From contig CM058238.1 of NCBI GenBank assembly GCA_030180135.1, forward strand, positions 3,668,461 through 3,732,460: a stretch of 64,000 bases of DNA, given 5' to 3'. This document shows positions 34,501-45,668 of the stretch, one piece after another. Under the pieces are notes generated by a model. The model made no database searches. It was not told the DNA's origin and saw nothing but the letters and a program-made list of their open reading frames with translations. Made by a program: the position numbers and the translations under genes. Origin of the DNA: Orychophragmus violaceus. Lineage: Eukaryota > Streptophyta > Magnoliopsida > Brassicales > Brassicaceae. Within the stretch, counting starts at the first letter, position 1, and each line of letters starts with the position of its first letter.

Positions 34501-36083
34501 GATTCTAAAAGCCTTTTTACTCCCACAGCTAATTTCAGCTATTTCAAGGCTGGACCTAACATTCAGTGTGAGGCGTGAACAATGTATTAATCAAGTGAGA
34601 ATCGACCTGCCACCATGACCAACATCACCAAACCACTACAACCACCTGGTTAATATTAGAGGGTATAAGTAATCACTACACCAGATTTAATTTCACAATG
34701 TATGTGCTAAAAGGGATTGGTATTTCTTCCTTGAAGAAAACAGGTTTTGGTGGGGTTGTCCGTTTCCAGAAGGCACCAAAGAAACAAGGTTATGTTATTG
34801 TCAATTTTCATGACAAGAAACGCCACAAGATGCAAGGTTGTGTGATTGTCCATTTCCATAACAAAAGCTACAATGTTGTAGGATTGTAGCAATTTAAATG
34901 AACAAATCTACAAGGTTTATTAAAACATTTCAATACGCACACAACGATTATAAGATTAAAACCGATAACTGATATCCATTTACATAATGTAGCATAGGTA
35001 TGTGCTAATCTTATAGCAACAAATCAATAAAAGGGAGAGAAAACTGCTAGAAAATCATTTATACCAAAAATATGTAGTCCATGGTTGCACAATGTGCATA
35101 CATATATATAAACCAGACTTGTTGATCTATTAATCAATCATACCCCATACTAATTTTATCTACATGAATCTGCTGGATGTGCATTGCAATGTATGAAAAT
35201 CCAAGAGACCAGTTAACTTAATTAGTCTAAAAATAGACCAATTAACTTAATTAGTCTAAAAATCCATGATAATTAAAGAGAGCAATTACTAAAATTGATC
35301 TACAAAATCTCCAAACTCTTTATCTATATTATTAAGCATCAACCTCACAGAATTTCTATAGATCTTCCCGAAGTATACTGCACTGCATACAAATCTGAGA
35401 GATCCAATGGATTAATTACTCTAAAAAGTGAAACACGATTCATTACTATTATTCTGAATATAACTCTTCCGAAACAAAAGGAAATCGTAAAGCTAAATAA
35501 CAATGAAAGATGGGTATAAACTTCACTTAACAACATCAAGTATGCATCACAACGTGTCAAGAAGATCTTGAAGGACATGCAAATTTTTCACAAAATATAA
35601 TAAAATCCATGCAGAAAATTTGTAAGAAGAAAAAAAGAGAACAAAAAAAACTAAGAAGCTTTAGCTCATCACGACATTGTTATTCCTTTGATTTAGGTCT
35701 CTCATGTATCTCTCATGGCCATAGAGAAAACAGTAAAAACACAAAACGAGAAAACCACACAAGATTTGCCTGGAAAAACAAGAATTATAAATTTAATTAA
35801 TTCTATTTTCTGAAAAAGGTTAGTAATTAACATGGAAGGGAATACAAAACGACTGTCATAGGGAACAAACTGAAAACCCAGAAGAGTAGAAGTCGTACTT
35901 ATCACCGGAGGAGAAGCTGTAGAGCTTTCCGGAGGCAGAGACGACGAGAAGAGCGATGGATGCGTCACAGAGAACGGAAAGCTGACGAGCTTTCTCGATG
36001 AGACCATTGCGTCGTTTGGAAAAGGTGACTTGTCGGCTACTTTTATTCTCAATTCGCTTGATTTCAAGTTTCTTTCTACCCAT
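31540..36083 (-). CDS. FLC: FLOWERING LOCUS C MADS-box repressor
   Basis: A type II (MIKC) MADS factor that represses FT and SOC1 until silenced by winter cold. Seven exons: 35899-36083, 33480-33537, 32960-33021, 32779-32869, 32649-32690, 32385-32426 and 31540-31644. All have GT-AG introns and the joined frame is 585 nt (194 residues; A. thaliana FLC has 196). The MADS domain is intact (MGRKKLEIKRIENKSSRQVT, KRRNGLIEKARQLSVLCDAS), followed by a K domain (LVKILDRYGKQHAEDLEALD, LVQLEEHLENALSVTRARK) and the C-terminal SDINLPVTLPLLN. The upstream leader (reverse complement of 36084-36160) matches the A. thaliana FLC leader as I remember it. Intron 1 is about 2.36 kb, shorter than the roughly 3.5 kb of A. 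thaliana. No disruption is seen, so the gene should be functional. Confidence 0.97.
33841..33888. repeat. 13-bp tandem repeat in FLC intron 1
   Basis: Four copies of GAACTCTAAAAAA follow an A10 run. It is a small microsatellite-like array in the 3' part of intron 1. Confidence 0.85.
34675..34890 (+). repeat. CACTA-like fragment with subterminal repeats in FLC intron 1
   Basis: Starts CACTACACCAGATTT, like a CACTA terminus. Three diverged copies of a roughly 50-bp unit follow (GGTTGTCCGTTTCC, GGTTATGTTATTGTCAATTT, GGTTGTGTGATTGTCCATTT). No inverted right end was found. The 63-codon frame across it is a by-product of the repeats. Confidence 0.4.
35209..35266. repeat. 29-bp direct repeat in FLC intron 1
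   Basis: GACCAGTTAACTTAATTAGT and GACCAATTAACTTAATTAGT, each followed by CTAAAAAT, lie in tandem. Confidence 0.7.
35576..35613 (-). promoter_or_regulatory. Twin RY motifs in FLC intron 1 (VAL1 / Polycomb nucleation)
   Basis: Two CATGCA motifs (TGCATG in the gene's sense), at 35576-35581 and 35608-35613, lie 32 bp apart. They are about 290-325 bp inside intron 1 from the exon 1 donor. In A. thaliana FLC a pair of RY elements in this region is bound by the B3 protein VAL1 and is needed for PRC2 nucleation during cold. The motif pair is seen; the function is by homology. Confidence 0.75.
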
Positions 36084-36263
36084 GGCTTCTGTCTCCGACA
36101 CGGCTTTGTGCCCTAATTTGATCCTGAGGTTCGGTTTCAAGTCGCCGGAGATACTGAGCGTTTTTTTCTCTCTTCCTTTTTTCCTTTTATTTCTTTCTTT
36201 TTTTGTGTCAATCTACTTCTACTTTTCTCGGGCTAGGTTTTTTTTTTTTTGTAAACGAGAGAT

Positions 36264-36308
36264 ATGAAAATAAAATATTATTTTTTGTCGACATGAAAAT
36301 AAAATATT
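36264..36308 (-). mobile_element. Tail-only micro-insertion in the FLC promoter
   Basis: ATGAAAATAAAATATT (16 bp) is perfectly duplicated at 36264-36279 and 36293-36308 around the 13-bp insert ATTTTTTGTCGAC. Read on the minus strand the insert is GTCGAC plus A-rich tail, nearly the same as the insert at 36715-36731. It lies about 180 bp upstream of the FLC start codon. Confidence 0.6.
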
Positions 36309-36343
36309 TAAGTGAAAACGATGCGTTTAAGAGACAAGACAGC

Positions 36344-36349
36344 CACGTG
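36344..36349. promoter_or_regulatory. G-box in the FLC promoter
   Basis: CACGTG within AGCCACGTGTACC, about 260 bp upstream of the FLC start codon. It is a core bZIP/bHLH binding site; occupancy is not known. Confidence 0.45.
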
Positions 36350-36388
36350 TACCGCATGACGAATTTCCTGTGGGCGCGTTGCTCCTAA

Positions 36389-36662
36389 GACCATGTCCAT
36401 CCGTGTTACCCACTAGGGGTCCTTAGAAAAAAAAAATTTATTAATTTATTAATTTTTTTTTTTCAGATCTGAAAAAAAAAAAAAAAAATTAAAAAAAAAA
36501 AATAGACCAATCGTTACGTGACACGTGACGTGAACAGTGTAAGGATCGATCCTTAGATAAGGATTTTAAGAGACAGTTTCTTAACTATTCATGTGGGCTC
36601 CACGTGGGACCCACGTGAATAGTTAAGAAACTCTCCCTTAAGAAACTCCAATGTATGTGCTC
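36389..36662. mobile_element. Harbinger-like MITE in the FLC promoter, copy 5
   Basis: A 274-bp element with ends GACCATGTCCATCCG and (right) AATGTATGTGCTC. It has a perfect TAA duplication (36386-36388, 36663-36665). Inside are GGATCGATCCTTAGATAAGG and the palindrome CTCCACGTGGGACCCACGTG. It starts about 306 bp upstream of the FLC ATG, so it marks the outer limit of the continuous ancestral promoter. Confidence 0.85.
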
Positions 36663-36699
36663 TAACTTATCTATCATCATATACTTCTTCCAAGAGTAA

Positions 36700-36746
36700 T
36701 TGATGAGATGATATTTTTTTTTTTTGTCGACTTGATGAGATGATAT
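36700..36746 (-). mobile_element. Tail-only micro-insertion
   Basis: TTGATGAGATGATAT (15 bp) is duplicated at 36700-36714 and 36732-36746 around a 17-bp insert of T11 and GTCGAC. On the minus strand it reads GTCGAC plus poly(A). Confidence 0.65.
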
Positions 36747-36780
36747 AAACCATACAAGAAAAAGTAAACCAAAATTAACT

Positions 36781-38052
36781 TCTTCTTTTTTTGCCACTTT
36801 GGGATTTCATTAATGAAACTACAAAAACGGCAAAAACGAGCTTTTCCGTCAAACAAAATTGGAGGACGATAAGATGTCCTCGGAGTTAAAGCCAAAAAAA
36901 AGAAAAACAAGCCCAAAAAGAGAAAGTAAAGTCCAAAACGGAATGAAACATAAAACTGAAATGAAGCTAACAATGCTAACCGAGAGCCTGAGATTCTGGA
37001 TGATCACGAAAACAATGGGTAAAGCGGGACAGAGACGCTGAAAAACTGATAACCAACCAAATAACCACACACGAAAATCTACAATCTAACCACCTAAATT
37101 TCACGTAGAGAGCTTAGATCACTCTATGCATCCCCATTAGTGTAAACCTTACAAGAAATGATTGACAAACCTTTAAAAAAACCTACTTATTAACTAATCT
37201 AAGGAACAATGGAAGGATTAGACTAATTTAAGAAACCGAGATAAAAAAATAACTGAAATCTAACTTGGCCCAAGCCAAACAAATACACCGACAAAACCCA
37301 AGCCCCAAGATAAGACCGTAGAATTCAAGGACTCGCCTATAATGTTAACAAAGAGAACATGACCAAAACTATAGTCTAAACCAGGAAATCAAATAACCAC
37401 AACCCACAAAGTCATGATTATTTAAACCCTATCTAAACCATAAGTCATCTCTATCTAACTAAAGAACCCTACCACTGATTCAATGACTCGAATCATGGCT
37501 GCAAGATGGGAGAATCAGAAATCCAACACCAGTCCACGAGAGAGACTCGCCGGAGGCTCAAACACTAAAACCTCAACATCTCCACTTCACGCTAGATCTT
37601 TCCCGAGATCTCGACAAACGCTTGCCGGAGAACAAAGCTACCTTCAAAACAAAATATCGGCAACAAACTCGAGGCAAAAGAGAAGGGGATCTCCGCAGCT
37701 CACTGGATTTACGCCGAAAACCGCTGAAGACATAAACCAGTAAACCCATCGGCTATCAACATCGTCGAGGCAGACCAGAAAAACTAGCTACCCATCATAC
37801 GAAGATTACCGCAACAGAAACCATCAGAGGGAGCAAGAGGAGAACGGAGATGCACAACCATCGGAAACAAGGGATGAGCAGAGAAGGTACACCTTAAAGG
37901 CTATAAACAAGCAAGGAGGACATTCCCCGGTTCTGGCAAGGAGCGCCGGCCACCGGGGAGCAAAAGGAAGCAGATCTGAGAGTTTCTATGGCTAGCGTTG
38001 GGAAGCGTGCCTAGGAGAAAAAATGTAAGTTTTGCATCTACTAAAAATGTTT
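36781..38052 (-). mobile_element. Non-coding poly(A) retroposon C
   Basis: A 1.27-kb minus-strand insertion, tail T-rich at 36781-36794. It is flanked by TAAACCAAAATTAACT (36765-36780) and TAAACCAAAATTAGCT (38053-38068). The 5' part is CG-rich (CCGGTGGCCGGCGCTCCTTG in its sense) and the 3' end reads TTTCATTAATGAAATCCC before the tail. It has the same architecture as retroposons A and B, and no long frame. Confidence 0.75.
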
Positions 38053-38142
38053 TAAACCAAAATTAGCTAACACAATATTAAATAAAATACACAGAGGCGA
38101 AAATTAAAGATATACTCCTGTTAAATGCAACTAACATGTTAT

Positions 38143-39006
38143 TTTTTTTTTGGTCAACCGATATTGATTCATGGGCCAAAGACCTTAAAAGTACAAATGG
38201 GCTTAAGCCCTGCAAAGAAGCATCTAACAGAAACGGACAAGCCCAACACGAAGAAAGGATCGTCACAGGTCGATCTGTGCGTGAGGGAGGACATGCAGCT
38301 GCGTCACGTGTCAGAGAAAGAAAGGACCGCCGGAAACCAGCCGGAGAACGCGGAGGAACACGCCTCCAGGCCGAACCGAACCACTTCTGTGCAAACGCTG
38401 AGGACCATTCGCCGATCAACGCATCCCAAACCACCGCCAAGCCCTTGCATCCAAAGAAAACCAGTAACTTGGACCCCGCCGGAAACCACCAGACCCTAGG
38501 AGGCGCCTCCGTTGATGGGATTAGAAAACCCATCGATATCCACCATATGCTTATCCTCGAAGCGGTGGGCCAAAGACGATATTAATCCTGGTGAGAGGAG
38601 GATCGAAAGCGGAGGCAAGAGAGAACAAGGGGTGAAGCAGCGAACAAAGAGAAAGGGGATCGCGATCGTGAACACAACCCTGAAATCAGGAAATTCCGAT
38701 AACGGAAAAGAACAGCCAGCCGTAGAAACAACATCGAGACTTATTGGGATTAAAGATCCAACCTAACCACACCCAAAAGAAAAACGATCGAAGCCAGTGG
38801 AGAAATCCGAGCAAGATTGAGAGAAACTATGAACAATCGGCGATTAATTCATCAAGATAAACAAGGGAAGAAGAAGAAATCACCGAACAAAACCGAACGA
38901 AAGTAACCCGACCGTCGGCTAACCGACGGTCGGAAGCAAACTCGACGAAGAAGCTTTCTTTTAGAAAGAAATCGGAGAGGAGAGAGAAAAAAGAGTTTAA
39001 CCCACC
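38143..39006 (-). mobile_element. Poly(A) retroposon D
   Basis: An 864-bp minus-strand insertion flanked by GCAACTAACATGTTAT (38127-38142) and GCAACTAACCTGTTAT (39007-39022). In its sense it ends CAATATCGGTTGACC plus poly(A). Overlapping frames of 124-151 codons in its CG-rich body have no recognisable domain and are probably artefacts of composition. Confidence 0.75.
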
Positions 39007-39022
39007 GCAACTAACCTGTTAT

Positions 39023-40371
39023 AACGAAAGTAATCGCAACTAACATATTATTACCCTGAAACAAAATACATAATATAACCTGTTAAACGCATTTTACATA
39101 TTAAAAAAGCTCTTCTCAATGGAAACAAAAATAAACATCTAACTAAATAACTATGAGGTGGAGTCTGAATTTGAGATTCATTTTTTTTTTATATGATCAA
39201 AAGATTTGAAGACGAAATTTAGGTTAATTCTCACAATATATATGCAAAACTGTGTATTTTTACATTTGATATAATATTTATCATCATTAACCATTCTTAA
39301 TTTCATACAGAGAACCTAGTCTACACTTTGACCTTTGAAATATGCTTACCACTACTAAGGGATGATTTACAATAACTTGGGTTAAAATAACAACTTATGT
39401 TATTTAAACATAAAATTTTAAATTCAATTGGTAATTTAAAAATCATTTTAAATTCATAGTTATTCAATTGGTTATTTAGAAGAAAAAAAATATTTTAAAT
39501 TTTCTGTTATTAAAAATGTTTTAAATATTAAATTAATAATAACTTTAGAAAACCGTAGAAAATTTCTTAAATAAAAATACAAAAACGAAATATCAATGTT
39601 TAAATAGAATTGTATATAGGATTTTAATATTAAATCAAAACAATTTAGTTAAATTCACCAAAGTTTGTTCATTTGTTCTTTGGTCTCCCATTCATTTGTT
39701 TGTTCTTTGGTCTTTTGGTCCAAACTCCAAACCCAGACCAGACTCTTCGCTACCAATTGAGTAAGTAATATAGACCATTACAAATTTACAACTAATGTTT
39801 TGAACCAAAGATTTTTTTTTTGTTACTCAACTCACCCAATTTACCAAAATTCCAGTAACTTTAAATTGGTAAATATTCATATATCATAAAAGTTTACTAA
39901 AAATCAAAGTGCCTATATAATTTTGAAATTAGTTTGTTCTCTTCCTACCGATTTGTTTTTCTAACGTTAGTGCATTTTCTGATAAAAAAACATGTCTATA
40001 ATGCTGATATAATATTCAGACGATTTGCATTAATTTGCTCATCTCTTACCCATCGTTGCGTATCTATAATTTCTCACAGATCAAACCAAAAGTAAAGTAT
40101 TGGACCATGAATCAAAGTTCATAAACATCATTGTATAGTAAGTACCACACGATCTCCCCCACCCCCCAAAAAAAAATCAGAGAAATTGGTTCGAGTCCAA
40201 TCCTATTAAACAACCGATAAGAGTCATGAGAGAATGTTTGTTTGAACAAAATATGTCATAACTCATAAGACAACATATTCTAGTATGTTGTGGGTAAATA
40301 ATAAGGATATTAGCGGGACAAAAGTAAACACTTGAGAAGTTTTAAATCAGATGATGTTTACCCAAAAAAGA
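39023..40371. other. Intergenic between retroposon D and the Helitron
   Basis: AT-rich with local duplications (TTTAAATTCAATTGGTAATT and related around 39415-39475). No gene seen. Confidence 0.5.
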
Positions 40372-40420
40372 AAAGAAAATGAACACGTTGACCAAAAAAA
40401 AGAAAAAGAAAATGAACACT
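40372..40420 (+). mobile_element. Tail-only micro-insertion
   Basis: AAAAGAAAATGAACAC (16 bp) is duplicated at 40372-40387 and 40405-40420 around the 17-bp insert GTTGACCAAAAAAAAGA. The insert has the same terminal motif as retroposon D (GGTTGACC plus A run). Confidence 0.65.
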
Positions 40421-40847
40421 TTTATGTTATCTAAAATATTAGTTACTAGATTCTGGTCCGTGCGTTGCACGGGCATTGTATTTCAGATTTTTTTTTTTTT
40501 TCAATCTAGGTTCAAATGTAGGACAAAGAAATACATATATATTGAAGATTATATAGTTTATACTAAGAATGTGTTTAGAGTTTTGTTTTAAATTAGATAT
40601 AAAGTAACATTATTTTAGTGCAAAAAAGTACTACTTTCAACAACGTAAAAAACATTTCTGAATAACACGACAATAAAAGAAAAGTAAAACATTTTGATAT
40701 ATCTAGTGTAGAGTATGCGAAGGATACAAAAGAAAAGAACATATATGTGAAGTTTTGAGAAAAGCAACTACTTCGAACAATTTGTAAATAACATTTTGAA
40801 TGGAAGATAGCATGCTTTCAACAAACTCTTAATCAGAAAAAACATAC

Positions 40848-42896
40848 CTTAGTCAATTCTTGTCTGAAACTCTGTATTTCAGACTGGTCAACACTGAATT
40901 TCAGAACTTGATAGCTGGTATTGCTGAATCCCTGGTCAGAACTTTTAATCTTGACTTTTAGAATAGCAGTCATCCCCACAAGATCTAGCAGTTCTTGTGG
41001 ATATTCCCCTTCTCGATTGAACTATTAACAATAGATAATGTGGCCAAAAACAATTGAAGACTTAATTATTACATTAAATCAAATCAAAAAACGTGTCAAG
41101 AAATATAACCATTAACGAAAAAGATCATAATCACCTCGATTTGTTCCTGACGAAGTTCATAGGTGGATTTTTGAATAAGTAGAGCCGCTACTCTGTCGAA
41201 CAAAACAAAACCTGCAGCATCTGTTTCATCAGCAGCTCTCATCTTTACCATGTACCTGACATAACAGAATAAAAATTAGAGATGACCTAATGTTATTTGG
41301 GAAAGATGTAAAACCAACTAAGTAATTGAACAATGACCTGAAACTGGTGTTTGTAATCTCCTTATTATATGGTCCACATGAATACTTGTCATGCTCAATC
41401 GCCTCAGTTGCTGCATTGAAGTATGGTGTGACTATTTTGAAACACCCGTTACATCCAATGTACCACCATGATTCTTTACAGCTAAAAGATTCAATGGTGG
41501 CAATGGTTACGCAAACCTTGTCCTACGAAACAGATCAAATGATTGTGATAAATTTACAGTCACTCTATTAAACTTGAATCATTGTTAAACATATCAGATT
41601 GTATTGTAAGTTAAAACAAATATACTATACCTCGGTCTCTCCTAGTATCTGGGAGATGGTTTGGTAGTTGCCACTTGGAAATGATTCAAGTGCAGCCTCG
41701 CCTGAAAAGAATGATCCAGACGTTTGGGAGAGAGGAACGATTGCGTCGCTGCCACCCAGGCTGTAGAAGAAGGTAAAGAATTGTTAGTAAGTACTAAACA
41801 ACTCATGTAAATGTGTATTTATATGTTATAATGTGTACGATTACCATTCTTTGAATTTCTTTATCTCATCCATCTCACAGCTGAAAAAAGCTTTGTAGCA
41901 AAAGGATTAGACTGCACTGTGGTTTTTCCTGAAAAAAAGCCGAGAAGTTTAGTTGTTATAAGTGAAAGTAAACATAGAAAAATATTTGTAACAAATATTA
42001 AGATGTAGAACACATAGAGATGGAATTCTTACCATTGAATTTTTTAGTCTTCATTAGACTCCCAATGAGCACAACTGGTCTTTCTTCAATAGCTTTGAGG
42101 TAAGAGTGAGCTTCTAGGGCGAATTTAGACCATAGTGTACAATCGATGGTGATGTCCCTATCATGTTAATTAATAGAGTTATCAAAACAGGAACAGTTAC
42201 CGTGGTATATCGAAATATATCAGATTCAAAAACTTACCCATGATCTTGCAGTTTCAGACGTAGCGTTTTCTCGATCCGATCACCAACTTTAACATCCTCT
42301 AGTTCACTCATGGCAACAATCTCGCCAATGACATCTAACAATGAAAACAATAAAGGAAGTATCAGAAAATATAGAATATATGATAAAGACAAATGATTAT
42401 CTTACCAAAGAAGACTGTAGTATCATGGGAGGAGGACATTATCTCATTGAAAGGATGAAAGCTGAACCGATAGGACAAATTTGGGATCTCAGTAGCTTCT
42501 TTGATAACGGAAGAATATTGAATGCTGATCCTGTACGGATGTGATGTTCCTTTGAAGGGACCATTGTTTGGCAACAGCTTGAAGTTCATAAAAAGCCGAC
42601 ACGCTCCTTCCTGAAGTTTATCTTGATGTTTCCAGAGTAGTCCCTTACCCATCGAAGCTTGAATCTTTGTTCCCTGATGAAAGAGTGAAGTTAATAATAA
42701 TATACAACGATATAATTTTATATGACCATTTGAAAAAGAATCATACCTGTTCATCCACCAAGATCATGTCATAACCAGTTATCTCTCCAGGTCTATTTGC
42801 TTTCTCAAATGCCCAAAGACGTACAATTCGAACTCTGATCTTGGCAGGAACAGGGGAAGGAAAAAGCTGAGAGATTGGGGTACAGGGGAGAGCCAT
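40848..42896 (-). CDS. RPA70-like OB-fold protein carried by the Helitron
   Basis: Resembles replication protein A large-subunit paralogs common in Brassicaceae Helitrons. Proposed exons: 42747-42896, 42406-42673, 42238-42334, 42033-42157, 41845-41880, 41631-41760, 41338-41522, 41135-41255 and 40848-41021; the last coding exon is not resolved. N-terminal OB fold: RIVRLWAFEKANRPGEITGY and FKLLPNNG. Second fold: MSELEDVKVGDRIEKTLRLK and DITIDCTLWSKFALEAHSYL. The C-terminal zinc-ribbon fold has SWWYIGCNGCFKIVTPYFNA and YMVKMRAADETDAAGFVLFD. Near 41881-41930 a longer version of exon 5 (TVQSNPFATKLF) would break frame by one base, so this copy may be damaged unless the shorter exon is used. The family binds single-stranded DNA. 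Confidence 0.65.
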
Positions 42897-43826
42897 CTGT
42901 AAAGAGTGAATGAGTGTTCATCATAATGGATAAGGAATCATAATTGGTATAAATTAAAATGATCAAAATGATTTGAAAGCGTATTACCTTAAAGATCACT
43001 GTAACTATTATGGAGGAAGATGATGTGTTTTCTATTATGTCTTGTATAAATGAAAGAAGTAGCTCGTGTTATAGATATGGAGAAGCTGAAAAAGAAATTA
43101 GTGGGGAACGTGAGAGATGGAGGAAATAGTGGAGAAGTTTTAAAAATGAGATGATGTAGATAATCAGTTACCACGTTATAAGTTTCAAATTATTTATGGA
43201 TTTAAACTTAAAAATTTAGTTTGCGAAAACCGTTTGAAATTTTAAATAAGTATTTAAAATCGAAATATAAAACATTATCGAGTGAAAGATTTCTAAACAG
43301 AATAAAAGTTGCAAAAATTTATCAAAAGAAACCTTATCTAATGAAATCTTTATAATCAGAAAAAAATTTATAAACCTTGTCTAATGAAACCTTAATCAAC
43401 TCGAAATATAGAACTTTTTATATTAAAGATGTTTTGATGTTAATGACATGGTTACATATTTGGTTCATCAACAAAATGGAGAACCGGAACCAACTATGTC
43501 ACCACATCATTAACATCACCACACTGGAAGTATAATTCACTCAGGATTAAGCATGAATGAAATCATAAAGATCCAAGAATGGTTTAACAAATGGTATAAA
43601 AGATATGTATCCACTTACTCATAGTGAAGGATGTCCATGGTCAATGTCGCCTGAATGGCCTTGTAGGAGCTTCCCAATTGTATCCTGATTGTGTGTGCAG
43701 CAGAAGATTCCTATACATATAACTAAACCAGAGAGTGGTACTTAAAAGAACAAAATGGTGACTTAAATAGTTTGAGCTTCTTAGTTTGGTCTTTACCTGA
43801 GCTACAAACTTCGAAACGGCTTGAAC

Positions 43827-44912
43827 ATGTTCTACTGGACTCTTCTTATTTGCCTCCAGAAATGTTCTACGGCTTGAACATGTTCTACTATATACTCTTC
43901 CTATCCATACAACAACACAAAAGATTGGTTATCAAAAATAATATCAACAGCTTTATTAAAGTATAACTAAAGTAATGTAGTTAGGACTTTACCATAGCTA
44001 TCAACTTGTAAACGGAATGAAGTAGTGTTGTATATTTGTAACATGGACACAGCTCCTCTGGTTTAGTTGAAGCTTTAAAGAAAACTGGTTCTTCAAAAAT
44101 CTGAAAGTCAACAACCTTGACACAATCAAAATCAAGACAAAGTTAGAAGTAATCTAGAAGTTTCAGTGTTTAACCTTAAAGAATCATCTATGGTTGTTTG
44201 GCCTGTGCTTCACTGTGCCATAATCAATGAGAAGAATACGCCTTTGACATTGGTTGAAAACAACTGTGTTTCTCCTTTGCCCACACCAAACTTGTCTTCT
44301 ACAAAAATATTCTACGGTTTCAAACCTGCATCAAACCAAAAGAGGGTTAGTTTTTGGAAAATCTAATGAATGTTCTACTGGACTCTTCTTATTTGCCTCC
44401 ATAAATGTTCTACGGCTTGAACATGTTCTACTATATACTCTTCCTATCCATACAACAACACAAAATATTGGTTATCAAAAATACTATCAGCAGCTTTATT
44501 AAAGTATAACTAAAGTAATGTAGTTAGGACTTTACCATAGCTATCAACTTGTAAACGGAATGAAGTAGTGTTGTATATTTGTAACATGGACACAGCTCCT
44601 CTGGTTTAGTTGAAGCTTTAAAGAAAACTGGTTCTTCAAAAATCTGAAAGTCAACAACCTTGACACAATCAAAATCAAGACAAAGTTAGTAGTAATCTAG
44701 AAGTTTCAGTGTTTAACCTTAAAGAATCATCTATGGTTGTTTGGGCTGTGCTTCACTGTGCCATAATCAAAGAGAAGAATACGCCTTTGACATTGGTTGC
44801 AAACAACTGTGTTTCTCCTTTGCCCACACCAAACTTGTCTTCTACAAAAATATTCTACGGTTTCAAACCTGCATCAAACCAAAAGAGGGTTAGTTTTTGG
44901 AAAATCTAATGA
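43827..44912. repeat. 543-bp tandem duplication inside the Helitron
   Basis: 43827-44369 and 44370-44912 are nearly identical direct copies; for example TGTTCTACTGGACTCTTCTT at 43829 and 44372, and the frame FNLKESSMVVW at 44166 and 44709. Only a few substitutions separate them, so the duplication is recent. The small frames inside are not convincing genes. Confidence 0.9.
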
Positions 44913-45668
44913 ATGTATTAGACATATAGTTGATAACAAACCTAAAGTAGCTTCTGTAAATCGAGGAGAAAATCCAGAGTCTATAGTCTTTATGTTTCTC
45001 TGATCAGTAAAATACATGAATGTTCATAGTGTCTGCAGCTGTGTTTCTCCTTTGCCAGTACCAATCTTCTCGTCTGCCTTTTGAAGATCCTGATTAAACA
45101 GAAAAAAACTCTGTGAAAACTTAACTATAGAACCATAAATTTGAAAAGAGAATAAGAGACTATATGTTATACCTTGCAGAGGAAGTCTGACCTGAGTCCA
45201 CCTTGCCCATTATCTCTTGTTTTTTGATACACCCACAACGCAGACATTGCAAGTTGTGGTAGATGTTGACCTTTACAATCTACATTTTTGTTCAAATGAA
45301 ACTCACATTAGCAAGAATAAAATGTTAAAGAATATGAGCAAGATGGTAAGGAAGTAAAAACATTGCTGGTATGTATACTCTTTAACGATGATCCACCATC
45401 GAAAATATTTAATTAGCCTGATGGTAAGGAAGCAATGAATCCTAACTGCAATTTCAAAGAAATCGTAAATACTCGACCAGAGAGTAACTTCGGATGGAAA
45501 AGCGATGATAAAATAAGGAAATAGAAGTGAGATTTGATAGACGAACCGTGTTAGGTTTTGAATCAGCGGTTTGTGACCTGAATTAAACGAAAAGAGGGAT
45601 TAGGATTATGAAAAAAATCACCTTTTAAGATTCATATAAAAACGCATGAAAATCAAGATGATTAGAAC

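Noticed and set aside
34698..34889. 63-codon frame in FLC intron 1 as a nested gene
   Set aside because: It runs across three diverged copies of a roughly 50-bp repeat, which explains the open frame and the internal similarity.
36859..37743. Plus-strand frames of 60-86 codons upstream of FLC
   Set aside because: Antisense to retroposon C and without conserved domains.
38078..38585. Three overlapping frames of 124-151 codons on both strands
   Set aside because: They lie within retroposon D; frames on both strands and no conserved motif indicate composition, not genes.
44166..45003. Duplicated frame containing FNLKESSMVVW as a small gene family
   Set aside because: The repetition is explained by the 543-bp tandem duplication; the frame is short and has no recognisable domain.
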